Assembly (NCBI GenBank): GCA_046348835.1
Contig: JAXMDM010000002.1
Span: 930,001 to 994,000, forward strand
DNA: 64,000 nucleotides
Reading direction: 5' to 3'
DNA from: Defluviicoccus sp046348835
Lineage (GTDB): Bacteria; Pseudomonadota; Alphaproteobacteria; Rhodospirillales; Defluviicoccaceae
The position numbers and the translations under genes are program-made. The notes under the pieces were generated by a model. The model saw only the letters and a list, made by a program, of their open reading frames with translations, was not told the origin of the DNA and searched no databases. Of the stretch, positions 7,761 through 16,678 are shown in pieces (positions within the stretch are counted from its first letter, which is position 1; the number at the start of each line of letters is the position of its first letter).

Positions 7761-9242
7761 TCAACGGGCGTCACCGATGAGAAAGACGTTGCAGCCCCAC
7801 GCGCCGAGATCGATGTAGAGGCCCGGCCCCGGCTCCACCAGGGCGGCGCCGTCGCGATCGTATGCTTCCCGACCGAGGAGATCGGTCAGCCGCACCTTGC
7901 GGCCGGCCAGGTCCGGAAACGGCAGGCGAAGATGGCACTGCCCCTGGGACTCTTCATAGTTGACGACGACGAGGGCGCGGCTGTCGTCGCTCCCCTGCCA
8001 GGCGTAGGCGATGAAGCCGTCGCAGCTCCAGTTGCCGGCCCAGGCGGGAAGCGGGTCGAGCCGCCACCAGTCGCCGTCGCGGAACAGCGGGGTCTTCAGC
8101 ACTTCCAACAGGCGGTCGTAGAACGCCGCCACGACCGTGTCGGTGGGCTCGTCCGGACCGCGGCAGAGGTGCGTCGGCAGCCGCAGCCGGTGCCCCTCGA
8201 ACTGCCCCTGGTTGAAGAACCGGAGACCGGGGGCGAGGTAAGTGACGACGGCGGCCGCCTCATGCACCACCGGCGGATAGGTGGCGGCGGCGCGCGGCTC
8301 GTCGTGATTTTCGAGAAAGCGGGCGAGGTGGGCCTGATAGGCGATATCGGCGCCCAAATGCTCCCGCACCGGCTTGGCATAGCGGGCGGCCAGCCGGTCG
8401 GAGAGGCGCTTGTCGTAGCAGTAGTCGAACCCCTGGCTGTGCAGCACCCATTCCATGTCCCAATAGACTTCCGCCATGAAGAGGAAGCCGGGAACCGCAC
8501 GCCGGGTGGCCTCGATCGCGTCCGGCCAGAACGGTTGCATGGCAATGCCCCAGGTGCGTTGGAAGACGTCCGGCACCATCAGCATCGCCATGTCGCAGCG
8601 GACCCCGTCGCAGCGCCTGGCGATGGCGGCGAGCTCCGCCATCTGCGCCGCCTGCAGATCGGGATTGCCGTAATTGAGCTGGAGGGTGTCGGGCCAGCCG
8701 GGAAAGTAGGGATCTCGGCCGTGGGCGAACACCCGTGGTCCGCCCGGCGCTTCGATGCGGACGTAGTTACCGGGGGACCGTTGCCACTCCGCGTCGCTGC
8801 CCTCGACGTAGTAGTCGGGGTGAAGCCCGACCCACGGGTGGTCGAGCGCCGTGTGGTTGGGAACGAAATCGAGCATCAGGCGGATGCCGCGGGCGGCGAG
8901 CCGCTCGCGGAAGCCGGCCAGCGCCGCCTCGCCGCCGATGCGGGGGCTCACCTCGTAGGCGGTGATGGCGAAGCCGGAGCCGCAGATGTCGTCATCGCGA
9001 AGATCGGGGAGCAGCCGGCGATACTCCTCACGCAGGTCCGGCCGGGAGCGGGAGACGGCGCGGCCGGCTTCTCCCGTTTGCCAGACCGAGAGCAGCCAGA
9101 CCCAGTCGAGGCCGCACTCGGCGAACCGGTCGATCTCGTCGCCGGGGACGTCGGCGAGGGTGACCTTACGGCCGAGGCGATCGGAAAGCGCCCGCAGCCA
9201 CACCCGGGTGTTGACTTCGTAGAGGGAAGGGTATTTGGGCAT
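7761..9242 (-). CDS. GH13 alpha-amylase-family glycosidase
   Basis: A cytoplasmic (no signal peptide) glycoside hydrolase or transglycosylase acting on alpha-glucans. The 493 residues carry the four GH13 signatures: region I DFVPNH (125-130), region II GVRCDMA with nucleophile Asp217, region III AEVYW with acid/base Glu258, and region IV ENHDEP with transition-state Asp314. A C-terminal beta domain follows. Its opening, PSLYEVNTRVWL, is typical of a group of bacterial GH13 proteins of undefined specificity. No glycogen or maltose genes adjoin it, so the substrate is open. Confidence 0.9.
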   Translation of the reverse strand: MPKYPSLYEVNTRVWLRALSDRLGRKVTLADVPGDEIDRFAECGLDWVWLLSVWQTGEAGRAVSRSRPDLREEYRRLLPDLRDDDICGSGFAITAYEVSPRIGGEAALAGFRERLAARGIRLMLDFVPNHTALDHPWVGLHPDYYVEGSDAEWQRSPGNYVRIEAPGGPRVFAHGRDPYFPGWPDTLQLNYGNPDLQAAQMAELAAIARRCDGVRCDMAMLMVPDVFQRTWGIAMQPFWPDAIEATRRAVPGFLFMAEVYWDMEWVLHSQGFDYCYDKRLSDRLAARYAKPVREHLGADIAYQAHLARFLENHDEPRAAATYPPVVHEAAAVVTYLAPGLRFFNQGQFEGHRLRLPTHLCRGPDEPTDTVVAAFYDRLLEVLKTPLFRDGDWWRLDPLPAWAGNWSCDGFIAYAWQGSDDSRALVVVNYEESQGQCHLRLPFPDLAGRKVRLTDLLGREAYDRDGAALVEPGPGLYIDLGAWGCNVFLIGDAR

Positions 9243-9740
9243 GGTCCGTTTCCGCTCTTCCCGGTGGGTCGGCCGGCACTTCTGCTCTGCTTATCTCGTC
9301 TGGGTGTTTAGGCAGGCACTGCCGGCGGGTCAACGGCGAGCGTAACGGGACGGCTTGCGGGAGCCTTCGGCGCGCTTCCGCACCCGGCCGGCGCAGGTAT
9401 CGAGCGGACGGTAACCAGGATACGGGGAATCGCGGGTCAGAACGGCCGCCGCCACCTGACCAGTTGCTGACGTCGACCGTTGCCGGCAGCGACCGCAGCC
9501 GACGCCGGGGAGGCCGCGGCTTTGCCGCCGGCACGATGGGAGCGGCCGGGCGCCCACCAGCGCTGCTCGCTCAGCACCAGCAGGGCGTCGACGAAGGATC
9601 GCGACGTGAGTCGTCGCCACTGCATCATCGCCCGATCTCCATCGTGGCCAGGGGTGCGAATGAGAAGCACTCGCATATTGATTTTCGGTCCGATAAGAAC
9701 TATTGTCAATCCCGGTTCGGGTTTGAGGGATACCCATGAG
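9243..9740. other. Intergenic region between the glycosidase and bfd
   Basis: About 500 bp. Open frames here are GC-driven and lack family similarity or ribosome-binding sites. It must hold the promoters of the divergent glycosidase and bfd genes, and it contains the palindrome at 9655-9675. Confidence 0.5.
9655..9675. promoter_or_regulatory. Fur-like palindrome upstream of bfd
   Basis: A 21-bp imperfect palindrome with 8-base arms (TGCGAATG and CACTCGCA, one mismatch) around AGAAG. It resembles alphaproteobacterial Fur boxes (TGCGAATGAGAA half-site) and lies 65 bp before the bfd start, where an iron-responsive repressor would act. Sequence resemblance only. Confidence 0.45.
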
Positions 9741-9941
9741 ATGATTCTTTGCCTGTGCTCCACGATCAGCGACCGCCAGGTTCGTCAGGCAGCGGCCGCC
9801 GGCGTGACCGCGTGGCAGGAGGTGTTTCGCCGAGAGCAGGCGTCCCCCAACTGCGGCGCTTGCGTCGACATGATCTGCGAAATTCTCGACGAGGAATGTG
9901 CGGCCGGCGCGGGCGCGCCGGCATGTGCCCGCTGCGCCTGA
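9741..9941 (+). CDS. bfd: Bacterioferritin-associated ferredoxin-like (2Fe-2S) protein
   Basis: A 66-residue [2Fe-2S] protein that in well-studied bacteria reduces ferric iron in bacterioferritin so that it can be released. The four cluster ligands of the BFD fold are present: Cys4 and Cys6 (CLC) and Cys38 and Cys41 (CGAC). ATG 9741 is chosen because it puts CLC at the N terminus as in the family. Additional cysteines (ECAAG, and ACARC at the C terminus) go beyond the usual four. No bacterioferritin gene is in the window. The Fur-like site upstream suggests iron control. Confidence 0.9.
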   Translation: MILCLCSTISDRQVRQAAAAGVTAWQEVFRREQASPNCGACVDMICEILDEECAAGAGAPACARCA

Positions 9942-9965
9942 CGCTGCGACTGGCCGGCCGAGCCG

Positions 9966-11255
<1,290 letters not shown>

Positions 11256-11431
11256 GTCCCGAGTCCACCGTCCCTTCTGCGACCTGATTGCCGGTGTCGG
11301 CTCCGGTCCCGCAAGGTGTCGCGGATGCGTCGCCGGTGCAAGTGTCCGCTGGTCGCTCGCGGTTGTTCGGGCTCGTCGGCGCGGACGGGATACGCTAAGA
11401 CTGAGGGGGGCCGGCGACGGAGTAGCGGGCG

Positions 11432-11752
11432 ATGGCGGTCGGGGTGCGTATCGGCAGGCGGGTAGGCTTGGCGGCTTGGGTTGCGGCGGTGGCGCTGGTG
11501 CCGGCGGTTGCACCGGCACAGACGGCGACCCCGCCCGGCTCGGCGGCCGCGCCCACCGCAGCTCCCGCACCGGCACCGGCCGCGGCGGCACCGACGCGGG
11601 AGGAACTGCAGCAGCAGCTCGACGCGCAGAATGCGAAGAACGAGGCGTTGCGGCAGCGGATCGCCAAGCTCGAGGCGGTGCTGAAGACCGACGTCTGCAA
11701 CAATCCCGAGGCGGAGGCGCTGCTCAAGGCGGAACAATCGGCGCCGCGCTGA
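11432..11752 (+). CDS. Small secreted coiled-coil protein
   Basis: A 106-residue exported protein: signal peptide through about residue 29 (VAPAQ), a low-complexity Ala/Pro linker, then a short coiled coil (REELQQQLDAQNAKNEALRQ and onward) ending in KTDVCNNPEAEALLKAE. It is the only plus-strand gene between the TIR-FGE gene and the srf run. Similar Ala/Pro linker and glutamine-rich coiled-coil features occur in the two lipoproteins opposite it, so it may belong to the same envelope structure. Family not recognised. Confidence 0.65.
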   Translation: MAVGVRIGRRVGLAAWVAAVALVPAVAPAQTATPPGSAAAPTAAPAPAPAAAAPTREELQQQLDAQNAKNEALRQRIAKLEAVLKTDVCNNPEAEALLKAEQSAPR

Positions 11753-11762
11753 GCCGCGGGAC

Positions 11763-12287
11763 TCACCGCGTTCCGGTCGCCGCCTTGTATTCCTGATCGA
11801 GGCTCTGCTGCTCGCGGGTCAGCTCCGCCAGTCGCGCCTTCTTCTGCTGGTCCGCTTGACCGAGGGTGGCGATGTCCGCCTTGGTGCTGGCGACCTGAGC
11901 CTCCAGGTCTTTCGCCTGCTTCTGCAACGCGGCGTTCTGCTGCTGGCCGCCCTTGAGCTTGCGTTGCACCGCCGCCAGTTGCTGTTGGGCCCGCGCCTGT
12001 TCGGCCTGCTTTTGCTGCAGTTGCGCCGCCACATCGCGCTGTTCCGCCTCCAGCGCCTGGCTCTCGCGCTCCAGCGCCATCTGCTGGTCGAGGAGCGACG
12101 CTTGCTGGTCCTGACGTTGCTTGATCCGGGTATCGAAGCCGCCGGAGGCGTCACACCGGATGCCCTGCATCAGGCCGCCCTGGGTCGGGTCGCAATCGGT
12201 GGCGGCGCACCCGGCAAGGCTGGCGGCGAGGATGCCGGCGACGATCAACGGGGCGGCCGAGCGCAGGATCATTCGCCGGCGTGTCAT
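11763..12287 (-). CDS. Predicted coiled-coil lipoprotein, last gene of the srf run
   Basis: A 174-residue lipoprotein: signal sequence, lipobox LAGC with Cys27, then a long Gln/Ala-rich coiled coil (about residues 53-165, for example LDQQMALERESQALEAEQRD). Two cysteines (TDCDPT, IRCDAS) just after the lipid anchor may pair. ATG 12287 overlaps the stop of the previous gene (ATGA), so translation is coupled and this is the end of the long operon. It could act as a periplasmic spacer or tether; no enzyme motif is seen. Confidence 0.75.
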   Translation of the reverse strand: MTRRRMILRSAAPLIVAGILAASLAGCAATDCDPTQGGLMQGIRCDASGGFDTRIKQRQDQQASLLDQQMALERESQALEAEQRDVAAQLQQKQAEQARAQQQLAAVQRKLKGGQQQNAALQKQAKDLEAQVASTKADIATLGQADQQKKARLAELTREQQSLDQEYKAATGTR

Positions 12288-13039
12288 CCCGCCACCGTCG
12301 CCCGGCGGGAGTTGAGGGCGTCCAACTCGTTCTGCATCAACGAGACCTGCTTCTCCAACTTGTCGATTTCCTGATCCACTTGGGCGAGCTTCGGATTCTG
12401 CGAGTCGGCCCGCGCTTCCGCCGCCGCCTGCCGCCATTCGTCGCGCCGCGCCACCTCGCCGGCGATGGTCTGCTGCAGCAACTGTCGGCGGCGGTCGATG
12501 CCGGCCAGTTCCCGCTGTGCCTGTTCGTTGGAGATCCGCTTCGCCGCCAGGTCCTGCTGGATCATCGCCAGTCGCTGCTGGTCGTCGGCGACCATCGCCC
12601 GGGTCGTCGCCAGAGTCGCCTCTTGTTTTTGGTTGTAGGCGCGTGCATCGGCGATCATCGAGTCCAGCACCTGCTCCTGGTTGGAGTAGCGCTGTTTTTT
12701 CTCGGCGTAATAACTGCCGGTGGCGCCGCCGGCAACCGTGCCGACGAGGGCGCCGATGCCGGCGCCGATCAAGGCCGCCATGCCGCGGTTGCCGCCGCCG
12801 GCGGCGGCGCCGATGCCGGCGCCCAGCGCCGCCCCGCCGACGGCGCCGATCGCCAGGCCCTCGGCGAGGGTACGGTTGTAGTCCGCCTTCTGTGCCGCCA
12901 GCCGCTGCTCGGCCGGCGTCGGCGGCGGCCCGTCTCCTCCGGACCCACCCGCTGTCGCACAGCCCTGAACCAACAGAACGGCGGCGACGACCACCGCCAG
13001 GGGACGACGTCGCGATCTCTGCGCCCCGATCACGGGCAT
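12284..13039 (-). CDS. Lipoprotein with glycine-zipper and coiled coil
   Basis: A 251-residue lipoprotein: lipobox LVQGC with Cys27, then a glycine-zipper hairpin (GAVGGAALGAGIGAAAGGG and a second GAGIGALVGTVAGGATG, about residues 65-110) like those of outer-membrane YmgG/Rick_17kDa-type proteins, followed by a long coiled coil to the C terminus. The zipper probably inserts into or contacts a membrane while the coiled coil reaches into the periplasm. It overlaps the next lipoprotein gene by 4 bp and follows the FGE-like gene by 39 bp. Confidence 0.78.
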   Translation of the reverse strand: MPVIGAQRSRRRPLAVVVAAVLLVQGCATAGGSGGDGPPPTPAEQRLAAQKADYNRTLAEGLAIGAVGGAALGAGIGAAAGGGNRGMAALIGAGIGALVGTVAGGATGSYYAEKKQRYSNQEQVLDSMIADARAYNQKQEATLATTRAMVADDQQRLAMIQQDLAAKRISNEQAQRELAGIDRRRQLLQQTIAGEVARRDEWRQAAAEARADSQNPKLAQVDQEIDKLEKQVSLMQNELDALNSRRATVAG

Positions 13040-13078
13040 CCTCCTATCACTCGGTCCGGCCCAACCGGCGCGTCCCGG

Positions 13079-14710
13079 TCAGCCTGCCTTTTTGCAGTCG
13101 GCGAGCCAGGTGGCGCGATCGATGGTCTGCTGCGTCCGGTAGCGCGCCGCGTGCCGCCCGTAAATATCGGCGACGGCGGCGAGCTCTTTCAACCCCCCGG
13201 CGTTGAGCTCCGCTTTCAGCACCGCCAGTTGGCGGTCGAGCACGTCCGCACCGTAGTCCTCGTCGAGGGAGACGAGGGTGTCGGCGTAGTAGCGCAGGTT
13301 CGACCACTGGGTCGCCTCCTCTTCGTCGATCATCGCCTTCTGGCCGCGGCAACGTTCGTTGTCGGCGCCGCGGGCATCGATGCAGGCCTTCAGCACGTCT
13401 TTCAGGCGATCGATGGGGACGCCGTCGTCGTGCAGTTTCTGGCAGAGGAAGGTGCCGAGGCGTAGCCGCGCCTTCGCCGCCCGGTCGCGCTGCTCGTCGC
13501 GCGCCTGGAAGCTGGCGCGGAAGGCCAGTTGCAGGTTCTTCAGCCGGCTCTGCATGTTGGCGTCGGTCGATGCCTCGGCGATGGCGCCCAATTCCTGCAC
13601 CGGATCGTCCAGCGGCTTGCCGCTGAGGGCGGGGACCTTCGCCGCGGCCTCGGCCTTGGCGACCTCGCCCGCTGCCACCCCGGCCTTGGCGTCGGTCTTC
13701 GCTTCGCTGCCCAGTTGCGCCCAGGCGTCCTCGATCGCCAGGAGCCGGTCGCGCGAGGTGATCACCGGCGCCACCACCGCCACCCGGAAGCCGGTGGTGT
13801 TGGCCCGCCGCGGCTCGCCACCCCGATAGTAGGGGATCTCGTGCCGATAGGCGGTGCGCATGTCGTCCTCGGCGGTGGTGAAATTGCCGCCGCGGACGAC
13901 GAAGCCGCCGGCCTGGCCGTGCAGCCGGTCGAGCCGGTTCAGCCGGAACGGATCAAGGACGATCTCGTCGACGTTGCCCAAGATGTCGTAAAGCCCGAGC
14001 GGATTTGGCTTCAACAGGCCGATGCGCTGGACCTTGCCGTTGGCCGAGGCGGAACCGGAAAACCAGGCATAGGCCGCCATCCCCTCCGGCATCGGGAACA
14101 CCCGTTCGCGGAATTCGGCATCGGAGACGCTGACCCCGCCGCGGGCGGCGAACTCCCATTCGTCTTCGGTGGGCAGACGGACGAAGCCCGCCTCGCCCTC
14201 TTCCTTCGGCAGCTTGTCGGCGGCGTTCTGTCCCAGCCACAGGCTGTAGTGGTCGGCGAAATTGACCGCATCGACCCAGCCCACCCCGGTCTGCGGCAGG
14301 GCGAGGTCGGCCGCCGGGGTGGGGCAGGGGCCGGACATTGCCTGGTATTGGAGGCGGGAGACCTCGTACTTGCCGAGCAGATAGAAACGGTCGTTGCCCT
14401 TGCCGGTGAAGCTGCCGGCGATGTGGGTGGGCCGGACGCTCTCGGCGTAGCCGTGGGCGGGGTCGTTGGTGCCGACGAAGACGAGGCGGTCGCCCAAGGG
14501 ACCGTCGGCCGGGATCGTCACCCGGCGAAACGCCATGGCGCCGCCGCAGGGCATGGGCAGGATGACGTCGTCCGCCGCCGGCTTCGGATTGAAGTACTCG
14601 GCCGGCCACGGGGCCGGCGCCGCGTGCGCAACCGGCCCCGCGCCGACGGCGACGGCCAAGACCGCGGCGGCTAGCCGGGGTGCGCCGAACGGAGCGCGCT
14701 CAGGGCGCAC
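13079..14710 (-). CDS. Exported FGE-sulfatase (SUMF1) domain protein with helical C-terminal half
   Basis: A 543-residue protein. Residues 1-32 are a signal peptide (APRLAAAVLAVAVGAGPVAHA). The first half after it is an FGE domain: KYEVSRLQYQAM, VRLPTEDEWEFAARGG, NPLGLYDILGNVDEIVLD, GGFVVRGGNF and TTGFRVAVVAP. The GNV-x-E motif has D-E in place of the usual W-E. The second half is helical and charged, with no match that I know, and has several cysteines (FLCQKL, KACIDA, ERCRGQ, ADCKK). I chose GTG 14710, which overlaps the permease stop by 11 bp, because no nearer ATG precedes the signal peptide. It is a likely binding or scaffold protein for the periplasmic side. Confidence 0.82.
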   Translation of the reverse strand: MRPERAPFGAPRLAAAVLAVAVGAGPVAHAAPAPWPAEYFNPKPAADDVILPMPCGGAMAFRRVTIPADGPLGDRLVFVGTNDPAHGYAESVRPTHIAGSFTGKGNDRFYLLGKYEVSRLQYQAMSGPCPTPAADLALPQTGVGWVDAVNFADHYSLWLGQNAADKLPKEEGEAGFVRLPTEDEWEFAARGGVSVSDAEFRERVFPMPEGMAAYAWFSGSASANGKVQRIGLLKPNPLGLYDILGNVDEIVLDPFRLNRLDRLHGQAGGFVVRGGNFTTAEDDMRTAYRHEIPYYRGGEPRRANTTGFRVAVVAPVITSRDRLLAIEDAWAQLGSEAKTDAKAGVAAGEVAKAEAAAKVPALSGKPLDDPVQELGAIAEASTDANMQSRLKNLQLAFRASFQARDEQRDRAAKARLRLGTFLCQKLHDDGVPIDRLKDVLKACIDARGADNERCRGQKAMIDEEEATQWSNLRYYADTLVSLDEDYGADVLDRQLAVLKAELNAGGLKELAAVADIYGRHAARYRTQQTIDRATWLADCKKAG

Positions 14711-15923
14711 GCAGGCTTTCCGCCGGATCGATACGGGCAGCACGGTATCCTCCCACCATTGCCGCGATGACGGCGAACAGCACGGTGAGCCCGCCGGCGA
14801 CGATGCCGTCGGCGAGCGACAGTCGGCAGACGAACTCGTCGCGACCCAGTTCTCCGGCGAACGTCGCATTGAAGGCCGCGGCGACGGCCAGATAAAGAAC
14901 GGTCGAGACGGCGATCCCGGCCAACGCGACGAGGATGGCCTGCACCACCGGGAACCCGACGACGGGACCGGTGCCGAGGCCGACCAGCCGCAACAGCGCG
15001 ATCTCGCGCCGCTTGCGGTCGATGTTCGCCCACAGGCTCGCCGCCAGCGAGAAGAGGTAGCCGCCGATGCCGATGGACGCCAGGACGACGAAGACGAAGC
15101 TCAGCACCCGGTCGATCGCCTTGACCGTCTCGATCTCCTTCGCCCGTGTCACCACCTCGATCCCCTGATCGCGGAGCCAGGCGGCGAGCGGCGCCACGTC
15201 GTCAAGGCTGCGGGCATAGATGCGGGCGCTGGCGAAGGCGCGGCGCGGGGCGGCCGCCGTCCCATCGGTCACCCCCAGCGCCGGCACGGCGGCGCCATCG
15301 CGATAGTCTTCGGTCGCCACCAGGAGATCGACGGATACGAAGGCGGCATCGCGCCCGAACCCGCTCTCGGGGATGATGCCGACCAGGGTGAGCGGCAGCT
15401 CCAGCGTCTGCGGCGCCCCGTCGAGGCGGCGGAAGACGCGACCGCTGAGGCGGTCGCCCGGCTGCGCATTCAGCCGCCCCGCCGCGGTGGCGGTGAGGAG
15501 AACTTGCCGCAGCCCCGCCGCCGGCGGCGTGCCGGCGGGAAGCAGCGGATCGCCCGTCGCCGTCGGCAGCATGTCGACGTCGGCGAGGCTGGCGCCGGTC
15601 CCGCTCTCCAGCGAGATGGTCGCCGCCAGGAGCCGCGTCCGCGGCAGGACGAAGCCCACGTCCGGGCGTGCGCGCATGGCGGCGAACCAGGTCGTGTCCA
15701 AGTGGCGATGGCCGCGCAAGGTGATCTCCAGATTGCGCGGATCGGCGCGCAGACGCTCGGTCATCGTCGTCACGATCCCCGACTTCAGGCCGAACAGGAC
15801 GAGGAGCGGCGCCAGCACCGCCGCCAGGGCGAAGACCAGGCAGAGCGACACGCGCCATTCATGGACGAAATCGCGCCAGGCAAGGACGCAGGCCCGGATC
15901 CACTGCCGTGCCCACGGCCTCAT
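14700..15923 (-). CDS. ABC transporter permease, FtsX/MacB-type
   Basis: A 407-residue inner-membrane protein with the FtsX layout: one helix near the N terminus (about residues 25-48), a large periplasmic domain (about 50-265), then three helices (about 275-300, 325-345, 370-392). The conserved RKREIALLRLVGLG and the C-terminal RAARIDPAESLRAP are typical of LolC/MacB-type permeases that drive mechanical work across the envelope instead of channel transport. It overlaps its ATPase gene by 4 bp. Substrate unknown; the two lipoproteins and the FGE protein in the same operon are candidates for partners. Confidence 0.88.
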   Translation of the reverse strand: MRPWARQWIRACVLAWRDFVHEWRVSLCLVFALAAVLAPLLVLFGLKSGIVTTMTERLRADPRNLEITLRGHRHLDTTWFAAMRARPDVGFVLPRTRLLAATISLESGTGASLADVDMLPTATGDPLLPAGTPPAAGLRQVLLTATAAGRLNAQPGDRLSGRVFRRLDGAPQTLELPLTLVGIIPESGFGRDAAFVSVDLLVATEDYRDGAAVPALGVTDGTAAAPRRAFASARIYARSLDDVAPLAAWLRDQGIEVVTRAKEIETVKAIDRVLSFVFVVLASIGIGGYLFSLAASLWANIDRKRREIALLRLVGLGTGPVVGFPVVQAILVALAGIAVSTVLYLAVAAAFNATFAGELGRDEFVCRLSLADGIVAGGLTVLFAVIAAMVGGYRAARIDPAESLRAP

Positions 15924-16678
15924 CCGGTGAACCGGGTAACGGCCTGGGCCTGGCCGGTCACCGTCTCCGCCCGTAGCTGGCGAAGCCCGAGGCTGCCCAC
16001 CAGGTCCCAGTCGTGGCTGACGATGATGGCGGTCATGTCGAAGCGGCGGACCAAGGTCAGCAGGAGCTTCATCACCCCGATCGCCTGCTCCGGATCGAGG
16101 GCGGCGGTCGGTTCGTCGGCCAGCAGCAGCGCCGGCCGATGGGCCAGGGCGCGGGCGATGGCCACCCGCTGCCGCTCGCCCACCGACAGCGCCTGGGGTT
16201 TTTTCGCCAGGAGGGGACGGATGTTGAGCGCATCCACCAGCCGGTCGACGATGCCGCCGCGCCCGCCGTCGTCTTTATCGTCGTCGCCGTCATCGAGCCC
16301 GAGGATGGTGCGCGACAGGCGGATGTTGTCGATCGCCGGAAGGAACGGCAGCAGGCCGCCGGTCTGCAGCACGTAGCCGATGGCGCGAGCGCGGACCCGG
16401 GCGAGGCCGTTGCGGTCGCCATTGCGCCACAGGCGACCGACGTCGATGGCGGGATCGGCGTTGGTCTTGAGGATAAAGCCGTCGGCCCGGTCGGGGGCGA
16501 GGACGAGGCCGAGGAGATCGAGGAGCGTGCTTTTGCCGCACCCGCTCGGCCCGGTGATCGCCACGCACTCGCCGCGGCGGATGCTGAGCCGCGGCACCTC
16601 CAGGCGGAACGCGTCCTCGCCGTCGCCCCGTTGCCGGCTGGTCCCCCACAGGCTGAGGACCGCGTCGGCGTGGTTCAC
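15920..16678 (-). CDS. ABC transporter ATP-binding protein
   Basis: The nucleotide-binding partner of the FtsX-type permease, 252 residues. Walker A GPSGCGKST (43-51), Q-loop Gln105 (YVLQTGG), signature LSVGE (164-168), Walker B LLLADEP (184-190) and switch His222 (SHD) are all intact, so it should be an active ATPase of the LolD/MacB class. A glycine/aspartate insert (DDGDDDKDDGG, 129-139) before the signature helix is unusual. Overlaps both neighbours by 4 bp, indicating coupled translation. Confidence 0.9.
   Translation of the reverse strand: MNHADAVLSLWGTSRQRGDGEDAFRLEVPRLSIRRGECVAITGPSGCGKSTLLDLLGLVLAPDRADGFILKTNADPAIDVGRLWRNGDRNGLARVRARAIGYVLQTGGLLPFLPAIDNIRLSRTILGLDDGDDDKDDGGRGGIVDRLVDALNIRPLLAKKPQALSVGERQRVAIARALAHRPALLLADEPTAALDPEQAIGVMKLLLTLVRRFDMTAIIVSHDWDLVGSLGLRQLRAETVTGQAQAVTRFTG

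Noticed and set aside
9464..9739. Possible small plus-strand gene before bfd
   Set aside because: It covers the Fur-like palindrome, has no recognisable domain, and is typical of GC-driven frames.
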